Shown here piece by piece: positions 34,018 through 42,073 of a DNA stretch of 64,000 bases. Below the pieces are notes generated by a model that saw only the letters and a program-made list of their open reading frames with translations, was not told the DNA's origin and ran no database searches. A program made the translations under genes and the position numbers. The DNA lies in the NCBI GenBank assembly GCA_036743375.1, contig DAINPP010000009.1, positions 1 to 64,000 on the forward strand, given 5' to 3'. This stretch comes from DAINPP01 sp036743375. Its GTDB lineage: Bacteria > Thermotogota > Thermotogae > MWEM01. Each line of letters begins with the position of its first letter. Positions within the stretch are counted from its first letter, which is position 1.

Positions 34018-34970
34018 CATTTCAAGTTAGCAAGATATTCTTTTATAATTTCGGTACATCTCGTTACATACTCTTTGTCAGCATCATCGATATAAAGACA
34101 ATAATTCAGAAAATTAACCCTTCTGGCAATCATTAACATCTCAAGCACATCATCATCAAAAGTCATTTCCGGATAGATCTCGTTATACCCTTTGATAACA
34201 GCGGCTTTCACTTCATCAAAATTAAAATTTTTATCGTTTCTGTAATAAAAAAAGGTGATCGCCAGGTCATGCACTGGAAATCCGTACATGGCTTCTTCAA
34301 AGTCCAGTACTCGAAGTCCATCTTTATGGATTTTTACATTCCAAGGGTTCAGATCAGCATGTATAAGTTGAGGCTCTTGTCCATTATACAGATTGCTGAG
34401 TCTTTCATTCAGGATAGGAATGATTGTATCCATTATTTCAACGGTATCTTCTGCAAGAAGATCCTGATAGTGCTCTTCATGATACACGGCTTCTTCATCC
34501 GGATAATAGAAGACCTTGTCCCATCTTTTCGGATTGATATCCTCCGGCATTTTTATTGCCGCTGTTTTTGAGTGAAGGGTCGCAGTTAATCTGCCAAGTT
34601 CCTGAAAAACCTCGGGTGTTTCTTTACCATCTATATCCTCACCTTCCATCCAGGAATAAACGGTAACTCTCTTGGGCTTTTCAGTTAATTCTGATCTGAC
34701 TATAGTGACCCCTTCTCCCGCCTTATTCATTAGCACATATGGAGTCTCTATGTCTTTCAGATGACTGAGAAAAAAGACCTCAGCACGATTATCATTAATA
34801 TCACTTGACTCTTCCTGAAAAATCTTAAGGGCGAATTTCTCGTCATCAGATGTCCTTATTTTGAAATGTACATTTGTTTCTTCAGCAAGGAACTCAAGTT
34901 CATTTACTTTAATATCATATTCTGCCAAGGCTTTTTCGGCTACTTTTTTCAGCATCTCCATTCGTTCCAC
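34017..34970 (-). CDS. Aminoglycoside-phosphotransferase-fold small-molecule kinase
   Basis: About 317 residues, APH/choline-kinase fold. The nucleotide-binding lobe has FALKIFQEES (Lys) and the catalytic region reads LIHADLNPWNVKIHKDGLRVLDFEEA: catalytic Asp in HAD, Asn for Mg, and LDFE in place of DxD. This pattern is close to the SrkA/YihE and homoserine-kinase-II branches, so the substrate may be a small amino compound or protein Ser/Thr. A resistance role is not implied. GTG 34970 is chosen for its spacing from AGAGGTGAT; an ATG near 35021 would add 17 residues with no site. Stands between two LacI loci. Confidence 0.75.
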   Translation of the reverse strand: MERMEMLKKVAEKALAEYDIKVNELEFLAEETNVHFKIRTSDDEKFALKIFQEESSDINDNRAEVFFLSHLKDIETPYVLMNKAGEGVTIVRSELTEKPKRVTVYSWMEGEDIDGKETPEVFQELGRLTATLHSKTAAIKMPEDINPKRWDKVFYYPDEEAVYHEEHYQDLLAEDTVEIMDTIIPILNERLSNLYNGQEPQLIHADLNPWNVKIHKDGLRVLDFEEAMYGFPVHDLAITFFYYRNDKNFNFDEVKAAVIKGYNEIYPEMTFDDDVLEMLMIARRVNFLNYCLYIDDADKEYVTRCTEIIKEYLANLK

Positions 34971-35143
34971 CACATCACCTCTCTTTTCAATTATCCAATT
35001 ATAACATTTATAAACTAACATACAAAAACAACAGTAACTATAAATACAGGAGGTTATATTCGGAGTGAAGGAGGGAATAAACGATGCTCTTGTTATTTCT
35101 ACAGAAATTTCAGACGAAGTTGCCTAACGGCAAATCAATCTGA

Positions 35144-36145
35144 TTATTTACCTATGTTGATATCCTTAACCGATTCTCTTTCTATGATATGTGTATTCAG
35201 CATGATCTTTCTTTTCACCTTGCTCTTTTCTCTCCCCTCGATCCGATTCACGAGCAACTGTCCAGCGCTGAACCCCATATCAAATCTCGGTTGATGAATG
35301 GTTGTCAGTGAAGGGACAAGGTACTTACTGAGCGGTGCGTTGTCAAAACCCATTACGGAAACATCGTCTGGAATTCTGAATCCACATTCATGTATGGCGC
35401 GATAGCCTCCGCAAGCCATCCAGTCATTGAGAAAAAAGACCGCAGTAAAATCAACGCCTTTTCGAACAGCTTCTTTAACGGCTGCATAACCATTTTCAGG
35501 TTCAAAGGCTCCCGGCTCAAAGTGAACGGAGAAATCGGGATGATCTTTCATAAAATTCTCAAAGGCCCTTTTTCTCAGAACGGATGAATAAACGGTATTA
35601 TCCCCCTCTGAAAAAAGAACCTTCCTGTGTCCCTTGTTATAAAGGTAATTTGCGGCCATCATGCCCGAACTGTAATTATCGATTGTGATGGAATCAATTC
35701 GTATCTCGCTGTCTTTTCGATCTACTCCCACAACCGGAACAGATGAATTCAAGAGATACTTGATCTCTTCATCATCCTCTTTTGAAGAACAGACAACGAT
35801 TCCATCCGCCTTTCTCTGATAGAGTTCGGAGATGATGTCGATCTCCTTTGAGAGTTTCTGTTTGGTCGTTGCCAGAAAAAATTCATAATTATTCTTGAGC
35901 AGCGCATCTTCTACTCCCATCGTCAATTCCGGATAATGATATCCCCTTAAATTAGGTACTATAATCCCCACAAGCTTTTTTATCCGCTTGTCTACCATCG
36001 AGGATCTATGATAATCATACTCATTGAGGGCTCTTAATACCTTTTTCTTCATATCCGGAGACACGTTTGAACTGCCATTCAAAACTCTTGAAAAAGTTGC
36101 TATTGAAATTCCTGTTTTTTTAGATATATCCCTCAACGTTGGCAT
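35144..36145 (-). CDS. LacI-family transcriptional regulator
   Basis: 333 residues. Helix-turn-helix PTLRDISKKTGISIATFSRVL and hinge RALNEYDYHRSSMVDKR, followed by a ligand domain with FFLNDWMACGGYRAI and SVMGFDNAPLSKYLVPSLTTI. The ATG at 36145 follows AAGGTGATTGG. It is the last gene downstream of the Opp-type transporter operon, separated by a hairpin at 36185. It is the nearest candidate for the factor that binds the shared motif upstream of oppA-like and the GH2 mannosidase gene. Confidence 0.88.
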   Translation of the reverse strand: MPTLRDISKKTGISIATFSRVLNGSSNVSPDMKKKVLRALNEYDYHRSSMVDKRIKKLVGIIVPNLRGYHYPELTMGVEDALLKNNYEFFLATTKQKLSKEIDIISELYQRKADGIVVCSSKEDDEEIKYLLNSSVPVVGVDRKDSEIRIDSITIDNYSSGMMAANYLYNKGHRKVLFSEGDNTVYSSVLRKRAFENFMKDHPDFSVHFEPGAFEPENGYAAVKEAVRKGVDFTAVFFLNDWMACGGYRAIHECGFRIPDDVSVMGFDNAPLSKYLVPSLTTIHQPRFDMGFSAGQLLVNRIEGREKSKVKRKIMLNTHIIERESVKDINIGK

Positions 36146-36184
36146 CCAATCACCTTCTGAACACAATTTTCTGTTATTTTAAAC

Positions 36185-36213
36185 AACCGGCATTTCGCAA
36201 CGAAAGGCCGGTT
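36185..36213 (-). terminator. Hairpin between Opp ATPase gene and LacI gene
   Basis: Seven-base stem AACCGGC/GCCGGTT with an inner TTTCG-CAA-CGAAA stem. The lacI gene (ending 35144) is to the left; on the minus strand the lacI gene starts after it is passed in the opposite sense, so the hairpin lies just downstream of the ATPase gene and ahead of lacI, with GTTTAAAA following. Confidence 0.5.
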
Positions 36214-36231
36214 TTATACTAATTCTCAAGA

Positions 36232-37149
36232 TTATTCGCTAAACAAAACTGTATGTTGCGGTTCTACTTCCACAAAACCCTTTCCCGGATTCTGCTGATA
36301 AAAATCCCTGACATCATAGGCCACCTGTTCCGGGAGAAATTCCTCTTCCTGACTCCACCTCGTTCCAATTTCCGGAATGGATTCAAAGAGCATCTTCGTA
36401 TACGGATGTACCGGTTTTTCATAAATCTTCTTGGTATCTCCTCTTTCGACAAGCCTTCCCTTATACATGATCAGGGTTGTATCGCTGATATAATAGCCAA
36501 GATTCAGATCATGTGTGATAAAGATGACCGTCATCCCATTCTTCTTACAGAGTTCGACGAGCAGATTGAGGACACCGATTCGTGTGGAGGCATCAAGCAT
36601 ACTGATCAGTTCATCTGCTACCAGAATATCGACATCGAGCAGAAGTGCACGCGCGATTAACAGCCTCTGAAGCTGTCCACCACTGAGCTGATGTGGAAAT
36701 TTCCCGAGTATTCTGTCTGGGTTCAGATTAACGTTGACAAGCGCCTCTTCTATCTTTTCTCTTCTGTTCTTTTCCTCTTTTCTGAAGGATTTAAAGAGCA
36801 TATCAAACACCCGATCAACCCTGAAAAGGGGGTTGAAGGAAGAAAACGGATCCTGGAATATCGCCTGTACTCTTCGGTAATAGTCCTTTTTCTCGTTCTT
36901 CTTTTCTATCTGTGTGATATCTTTTCCCCTGTAAAGGATAGTTCCCGAAGTTGGCTTCAGCAATTTCAAAATCATACGGCCAACAGTCGTCTTTCCGCTA
37001 CCACTCTCTCCAATGAGAGAAATGACCTGCCCCTTCACGAGGTTGAAAGAGACATCCTTAACCGCAACGGTCTTCTCTTTTGAGATAAATCCCGTACTGA
37101 ATTCCTTGGTGAGGTTTTCCACTTTCATGATGATGTTATTGTTGTCCAC
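36232..37149 (-). CDS. Oligopeptide/oligosaccharide ABC transporter ATPase, OppF type
   Basis: About 305 residues. Walker A LIGESGSGKTTVGR, Q loop near AIFQDPFSSFNP, signature LSGGQLQRLLIARAL, Walker B DILVADELISMLD, and H-loop FITHD. The C-terminal extension VHPYTKMLFESIPEIG is the Opp family's. The second ATPase of the pair, fuelling the two permeases. It starts by GTG; the copy at 37149 has better spacing from GGTGGGGA than the GTG at 37158 that overlaps the upstream stop. Walker B lacks the usual DEPT (reads DELIS), a small change. Confidence 0.9.
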   Translation of the reverse strand: MDNNNIIMKVENLTKEFSTGFISKEKTVAVKDVSFNLVKGQVISLIGESGSGKTTVGRMILKLLKPTSGTILYRGKDITQIEKKNEKKDYYRRVQAIFQDPFSSFNPLFRVDRVFDMLFKSFRKEEKNRREKIEEALVNVNLNPDRILGKFPHQLSGGQLQRLLIARALLLDVDILVADELISMLDASTRIGVLNLLVELCKKNGMTVIFITHDLNLGYYISDTTLIMYKGRLVERGDTKKIYEKPVHPYTKMLFESIPEIGTRWSQEEEFLPEQVAYDVRDFYQQNPGKGFVEVEPQHTVLFSE

Positions 37150-37154
37150 AACGA

Positions 37155-38141
37155 TCACTCCCCACCTTTTGGCATCGTCTCACGCCAATTCCAGCATGAT
37201 ACGTAATGATTCTCACTGATCTTTTCCCTTTCAGGCGTCTTTTCACACTTTTCCGTCTTATACGGACATCTGAATCTGAAACGGCAGCCTTCTCCAATAT
37301 TGAGAAGATGAGGCGGTGTTCCCTTGATTCCTTCAAGCGCCTTGTCCTTATATTGTATACCAACTTGAGGTAGAGATGCAATCAACGCTCTTGTATACGG
37401 GTGTTTCGCATGTTTGACCAGTTCATCCGTTGGTCCGATTTCCGCAAAATGACCGGCATACATGATCAATATCCGTTCGGCAATCTGATACAGAATTGAC
37501 AGATCGTGTGTGATAAAGATTGAGGACCCTATGATCTTTTCGTCCCTGAGTTTCACAAGCATATTCGCCACAAATCGCTGTGAACTGACATCGAGTGCTG
37601 AAGTAATCTCATCGGCTATGATAAAATCCGGATCCAGCAGGGTGGAAATGATCATGATCATTCTCTGTTTCATCCCACCGGAAAGCTCTACGGAATACCT
37701 GTCGAGGGTGGAGGGATCGAGATTGATCATCTCCAATCGTTCCCTGACTTTTTCAAAAAACTTTCTGTTCGGTTTTATGCCATGCTCCGAGACCAGATCG
37801 GATATAAATGTCCGAATCTTCTTTGTCGGACTGAAGGCATCAAGTGCATACTGTGGAATAATCGAAATATTGTTCATCCGCATAGGTCTGAATTTCTTTT
37901 CAGGCAAGGTCATGATATTCGTTCCCAACAGATTGGCCTCACCGGATATATATTTAAGCGGCGGTTTTCTCAGCATGAGCGCACTGGCTAAAGTACTCTT
38001 TCCACAACCGGATTCACCGGCCACACCGAGAATCTCCCCTCTTTTCACGTTAAAGGAAATCCCATCAAGTGCCTTGACATCTCCCTTCAGAATCCTGTAA
38101 TAGGCTTTTAAATCCTTAATCTCCAATACATTCTCAGACAT
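37155..38141 (-). CDS. Oligopeptide/oligosaccharide ABC transporter ATPase, OppD type
   Basis: 328 residues. Walker A VAGESGCGKSTLAS, signature LSGGMKQRMIMI, Walker B DFIIADEITSALD, H-loop FITHD. The C-terminal oligopeptide extension holds the four-cysteine region (GEGCRFRFRCPYKTEKCEKTP) that binds an Fe-S or metal centre in this family. The ATG follows AAGGGAGA, four bases after the permease stop. Confidence 0.92.
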   Translation of the reverse strand: MSENVLEIKDLKAYYRILKGDVKALDGISFNVKRGEILGVAGESGCGKSTLASALMLRKPPLKYISGEANLLGTNIMTLPEKKFRPMRMNNISIIPQYALDAFSPTKKIRTFISDLVSEHGIKPNRKFFEKVRERLEMINLDPSTLDRYSVELSGGMKQRMIMIISTLLDPDFIIADEITSALDVSSQRFVANMLVKLRDEKIIGSSIFITHDLSILYQIAERILIMYAGHFAEIGPTDELVKHAKHPYTRALIASLPQVGIQYKDKALEGIKGTPPHLLNIGEGCRFRFRCPYKTEKCEKTPEREKISENHYVSCWNWRETMPKGGE

Positions 38142-38144
38142 AAG

Positions 38145-39011
38145 CTACATCTCCCTTAATCTCGGATTGAAGACTTCATCAAGTCCGGTGTTTATAAAGT
38201 AAAGTGAGACAATCAGGATGGTCAGTATGAGTCCCGGAATGATCGCCCACCACCAGAGTCCAAGCTGAATCGCGTTCCAGTTGACGGCATTCTGCATGAT
38301 GAGTCCAAGCGAAACTCCCTGTGTTGGCCCAAGCCCGATAAATTCAAGACTGACGGCCGACAGGATGGTCCCGTTGAATTGAAGGATAAAAACCATAAAT
38401 ACATAGGAGAACATATTCGCTGCAATATCTTCAGCGATAATTCTTCTTACAGGCGTAGAAGAAATCCTCGAGAGGTTGACAAACTCCTTGTTTTTTAATG
38501 AGAGTGTCTGCGATCTGACTGCCCGAGCTGTCCATGTCCACGCCGTTAAACCGATGATGATACTTTCACTCAATATTCCCCGATAAGGCAGATAGGCCGA
38601 CAGGATGATCAGCAGGGCAAGCGTTGGGATGACCAGGAAGATATTGGTAATCATCATCAGGGATTCATCCGCAAATTTTCCACTGTAATATCCCGCAAAG
38701 AAGCCTATTACAAGTCCGACAACCGTAGCAATCGTACCACCAATAAGCCCGACGAGAAATGTAGATCTAAGACCGTAAACAACCCTCGTAAACACATCCT
38801 TCCCCATGATGGTTGTCCCAAACCAATGATCGGCGCAGGGTGCCAGATAAGGCGCACCGGCAAATTCATCGTATTCATAAGGGGTCATTGAAGGACCGAA
38901 TATTGCCAGAAATAAAATGGATAGAAAGATAATCACACCAAAGATGACCTTCCCGTTTGTTGCCGCAAAATAAAGATTTTCATGTTTCTTCCAGAATTCA
39001 CGCTTTGCCAT
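38145..39011 (-). CDS. Oligopeptide/oligosaccharide ABC transporter permease, OppC type
   Basis: 288 residues with an N-terminal helix, the GPSMTPYEYDEF-APYLAPCADHWFGTTIMGKDVFTRV region typical of DppC/OppC, and five further helices. The ATPase contact loop is near FVNLSRISSTPVRRIIAEDI. The ATG is preceded by GGGGAGGTG. Adjacent to OppB-type (4-base gap) and OppD-type genes. Confidence 0.92.
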   Translation of the reverse strand: MAKREFWKKHENLYFAATNGKVIFGVIIFLSILFLAIFGPSMTPYEYDEFAGAPYLAPCADHWFGTTIMGKDVFTRVVYGLRSTFLVGLIGGTIATVVGLVIGFFAGYYSGKFADESLMMITNIFLVIPTLALLIILSAYLPYRGILSESIIIGLTAWTWTARAVRSQTLSLKNKEFVNLSRISSTPVRRIIAEDIAANMFSYVFMVFILQFNGTILSAVSLEFIGLGPTQGVSLGLIMQNAVNWNAIQLGLWWWAIIPGLILTILIVSLYFINTGLDEVFNPRLREM

Positions 39012-39014
39012 AAA

Positions 39015-40004
39015 TCACACCTCCCCGGAGAAAGAAAACCTGACTCTGGGATCTATCAACATATAAACGATATCTACGATGAAGTTGGCACAGAGCATGA
39101 AGATAACGAGGAACAGGAAACATCCCTGTACGAGGAAATAATCCTGATTGACGATGGCCTTCAGCATCAGATAACCGAGTCCCGGATAGGAGAAGACAAT
39201 TTCAGTCGTCATCGCACCGGCTACTATCGTACCAAGTTGTATGGCAAGACCGGAAACCTGAGGCAATACCCCGTTTCTGAAGGCATATTTTCTGATCAGA
39301 TTATCCGAGGCGCCGAGCGATTCCATGTACTTCGAATAATTAGAACCCATTTCATAAATAATCATATTTCTCATCCCAATCGCCCAGCCACCAAGCTGAA
39401 CAAGGAAGAGGGTAAAGAACGGCAGGAACCAATGATGCAGGAAATCACCTATGAAAGTTAAATTAAACCCGGGCTCAATCGTGGCGCTGTAGGCATTACT
39501 GATGGGGAACCATCCGAGCTGAACACCGAATACGAAGGCAACCACCACGGCAAACCAGAAATAGGGGGATGATGTCAGGAAATAAAAAAACGGCATCATC
39601 GTGTTATCGGCTTTTTTATTCACTCCCGAGTACGCCCCGAGATTGTTTCCTATTACCCAGCTTAAAAGTATCGCAGGTAGAAGCAGAATCAAGTCATAAA
39701 CAATCGCCTGTGCGATAATTTCACCTACAGGCTTTGGAAACATGTATATACTCGTTCCAAGATCTCCCTTGAACAAAGAACCCCAGAAATTTGCATACTG
39801 TTCCAGCATGGGTTTATCAAGTCCAAATGAAGATGTTATCTGTGCTTCAATAATCTCTCTTCCACCTTCCATACCTTCAAATCTCGAAAGCAGCATGGAA
39901 ATCGGATCACCGGGCATAAATCGGGGGATGGCCCAGTCAATGGTTACTGCAATAAAGAAAGTAAATAGATAAATAATCACTTTTTTGGTCAAATACTTTT
40001 TCAT
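39015..40004 (-). CDS. Oligopeptide/oligosaccharide ABC transporter permease, OppB type
   Basis: About 329 residues, six membrane helices. The first (KKVIIYLFTFFIAVTIDWAIPRFMPGDPI) carries the family's MPGDP motif, and the loop SKYMESLGASDNLIRKYAFRNGVLP is the ATPase contact. ATG 40004 is used; a TTG at 40019 sits directly on the GAGGAG site and is less likely, though spacing of the ATG is long. A hairpin separates it from the binding-protein gene. Confidence 0.88.
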   Translation of the reverse strand: MKKYLTKKVIIYLFTFFIAVTIDWAIPRFMPGDPISMLLSRFEGMEGGREIIEAQITSSFGLDKPMLEQYANFWGSLFKGDLGTSIYMFPKPVGEIIAQAIVYDLILLLPAILLSWVIGNNLGAYSGVNKKADNTMMPFFYFLTSSPYFWFAVVVAFVFGVQLGWFPISNAYSATIEPGFNLTFIGDFLHHWFLPFFTLFLVQLGGWAIGMRNMIIYEMGSNYSKYMESLGASDNLIRKYAFRNGVLPQVSGLAIQLGTIVAGAMTTEIVFSYPGLGYLMLKAIVNQDYFLVQGCFLFLVIFMLCANFIVDIVYMLIDPRVRFSFSGEV

Positions 40005-40033
40005 TTTCTTTGAGTACAACTCCTCTCTAAAGT

Positions 40034-40063
40034 AACAGGCCCCCCTACGGGCGGGGACCTGTT
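40034..40063. other. Hairpin between Opp-type binding-protein and permease genes
   Basis: Stem AACAGG-CCCC/GGGG-CCTGTT with one mismatch and a loop of about eight bases, in the 82-base gap. It parallels the hairpins at 9346 and 29953 in the other two importer operons. Confidence 0.6.
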
Positions 40064-40086
40064 AAACTAAGGTTTAAATGACCGAA

Positions 40087-41757
40087 TTACTGTTTAAGAT
40101 TGATGAGCATCTCAAGTGCTCCATACTGCCATTTTCCAGCCCATGAACATGGGTAACCTTCAGGATTGTCTTCTGTTGGCCAATTCTTCCATACACTTGA
40201 TGTTGACTGTGCCCAGAGACCGTTGTACCAGAGAGGCACGGAAGGCATTGCCTCAAGCATGATCTGCTGAATTTCCGCTGCCTTATCCATGATTGCCGGA
40301 TCCGTATCCTGCATCATGTTGAAATCATCGATAGCTGCAAACAATTCGGGGTTGTCGTATCTTCCGAAGTTTCCGTCCGTTACTTCTTCACCGTAAATTT
40401 CATCACAGACGACGTAATTCCAGTATGTCCAAGGTGTTGTACTCCTGGATGATGAGTTGTTGTTGATTGCCATATCGAATGAACCGTCATGGATCATATT
40501 GTTATAGATGGAATAATCCGGGAAATCAGGAACGGCATTAATTCCTACTGCCTTCAGGTTCGTTGCAAGGATCTTGATGGATTCCATCCAGTCTGTCCAA
40601 CCATTGGGAACGATGATCTTGAAGCTGATTGCGTTTCCATCTTTGTCTTCTCTCCATCCGTCTCCGTTTACGTCGACGTATCCGAGTTCATCGAGCATAG
40701 CCTTTGCCTTTTCAGGATTGTATGAGAAACCGTATTCTTCAACGACTTCTTCAGAAAGGAACTTCGTCCAGCCTTCACCAAAGAGTCCTGTCGGATTTGC
40801 AACTTTTACCTGATTTTCAAATACCTTTTCCGCAATCATTGCAGGATTGAAGGCAAATGCAATAGCTCTTCTGAATCCAGCATCGTTTAATGCGGGTTTG
40901 GTGGCATTAAGGAAAAGAAGTGCTGTATTTTCTGAAAGCATGTAAGGGGAACCCTTGAACCATGTTGTGAGACCAAATGTGTCTTTGATCTTTGGAACAC
41001 CAGGAATGAAGAAGTTACTGAGGTCGAGTTCGCCTTTCATAAGCATTCCAAGTGCAACGTTGTTTCCATTAACCACGAGATTAATGAGATATTTTGGCTT
41101 CGGCTGACCCATTACGTCATTTCCCCACCAGTTTTCATTTCTAACCCAGATCATTCTGTCCTGACCTGTTGCTTCCATCATGTAAGGACCTGTACCAACC
41201 GGGTTTGCATTTGCCGTTGTCAAATATTCTGAAGGATCCATTGCTTCCCAGATATGTTTTGGAAGGATTCTGAGATCGTAAAGCGTTCTCTTCCATTCCT
41301 GATAATGTACATTATCGTTAAATGTGAATCTGACTTTGTAAGGTGTTACTGCTTCTACCTTATCCAACCATTTCCAGATGTTGGAGTAATGAAGTGCGTT
41401 GTCTTTTGCCACTTCAAAGGTGAAAACAACATCGTCAGCCGTAAAGGATTTTCCGTCTGTCCATTTCACACCTTTTCTCAGTTCAGCTTCATAAACCTTT
41501 GATCCAATCCATTCTCCCGATGTTGCGAGATAAGGAACAAATTCATCTGTTGTCGGGTAATAGAGGAAAAGATATTCATAAACAAGCCCACCTGTTCCGG
41601 TTGTTTCCTGCCATGGTGTAAGTGGATTCCAGTTAGTTGGTGCATTCCAGAGCCCTCCACCGTAAACGAATGTTTCTGAGCGATCGTAAGCAAATGATGT
41701 TGCCGCAACAAATAAAACTAATGCAACTGCCAAAAAGACCTTCCAATGACCTTTCAT
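40087..41757 (-). CDS. Extracellular solute-binding protein family 5 (Opp/mannoside type)
   Basis: 556 residues. Signal peptide KGHWKVFLAVALVLFVAATSFA with no lipobox, mature protein starting YDRSETFVYGGG, so periplasmic. Family 5 features: NPLTPWQETTGTGGLVYEYLFLY, SGEWIGSKVYEAELRKGVKWTDGKSFTADDVVFTF and NENWWG. In Thermotogota several family-5 proteins bind beta-glucans or mannooligosaccharides rather than peptides. The beta-mannosidase gene next upstream and a shared upstream motif favour beta-mannosides here. ATG after AGAGGTG. A terminator at 42022 separates it from the GH2 gene, so it has its own promoter. Confidence 0.9.
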   Translation of the reverse strand: MKGHWKVFLAVALVLFVAATSFAYDRSETFVYGGGLWNAPTNWNPLTPWQETTGTGGLVYEYLFLYYPTTDEFVPYLATSGEWIGSKVYEAELRKGVKWTDGKSFTADDVVFTFEVAKDNALHYSNIWKWLDKVEAVTPYKVRFTFNDNVHYQEWKRTLYDLRILPKHIWEAMDPSEYLTTANANPVGTGPYMMEATGQDRMIWVRNENWWGNDVMGQPKPKYLINLVVNGNNVALGMLMKGELDLSNFFIPGVPKIKDTFGLTTWFKGSPYMLSENTALLFLNATKPALNDAGFRRAIAFAFNPAMIAEKVFENQVKVANPTGLFGEGWTKFLSEEVVEEYGFSYNPEKAKAMLDELGYVDVNGDGWREDKDGNAISFKIIVPNGWTDWMESIKILATNLKAVGINAVPDFPDYSIYNNMIHDGSFDMAINNNSSSRSTTPWTYWNYVVCDEIYGEEVTDGNFGRYDNPELFAAIDDFNMMQDTDPAIMDKAAEIQQIMLEAMPSVPLWYNGLWAQSTSSVWKNWPTEDNPEGYPCSWAGKWQYGALEMLINLKQ

Positions 41758-41854
41758 ACAAACACCTCTTTTAATAGATTTTTTTTACAACAGTTTTCAT
41801 GCCCACCCATTTTGCCCTATTCATGAAAATTATGCTGTTCAAAAGAACTATATA

Positions 41855-41870
41855 ATGAAACATGATACAT
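41855..41870. promoter_or_regulatory. Shared putative operator upstream of the Opp-type operon
   Basis: ATGAAACATGATACAT, about 100 bases before the binding-protein start. It differs at one of 16 positions from the site at 44639 upstream of the beta-mannosidase gene. Half sites TGAAACA and TGATACA suggest a dimer target. Confidence 0.5.
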
Positions 41871-41950
41871 CTTGAATTTTTTAAAACCTAATTACACCTG
41901 ATTATTCAGAAATATTCAGAATTATGTACAAATCCTTTACTTTTTCGGAT

Positions 41951-41972
41951 TGTTTCAGAAAACAATGAAACA
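41951..41972. promoter_or_regulatory. Inverted repeat with the same half site
   Basis: TGTTTCA and TGAAACA, a perfect 7-base inverted repeat separated by eight bases. The half site TGAAACA is that of the shared motif at 41855 and 44639. Confidence 0.4.
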
Positions 41973-42021
41973 GCCAAACTTGGATAACGCTCTATACGCA
42001 TCGATGCAGCTTTTTAAAATA

Positions 42022-42049
42022 AAAAAAGCACAGTTTCCCGTGCTTTTTT
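42022..42049 (-). terminator. Terminator after the GH2 mannosidase gene
   Basis: Stem AAAAAAGCAC/GTGCTTTTTT with loop AGTTTCCC; on the minus strand a long T-rich tract follows. It ends the GH2 unit before the Opp-type promoter. Confidence 0.8.
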
Positions 42050-42073
42050 GAAAATCATCTTTACTTATTAAAA

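Noticed and set aside
34017..34970. Aminoglycoside resistance gene
   Set aside because: The fold is shared by many metabolic kinases; motifs look closer to the SrkA/homoserine-kinase side and no resistance or mobile context is present.
36232..41757. Plain oligopeptide transporter assignment
   Set aside because: The proteins are of Opp type, but the adjacent beta-mannosidase and shared motif make a sugar cargo more likely; peptide transport is not excluded.
41837..41848. GTTCAAAAGAAC palindrome as an operator
   Set aside because: Only four-base arms around an A run; not repeated elsewhere in the window, unlike the TGAAACA motif close by.
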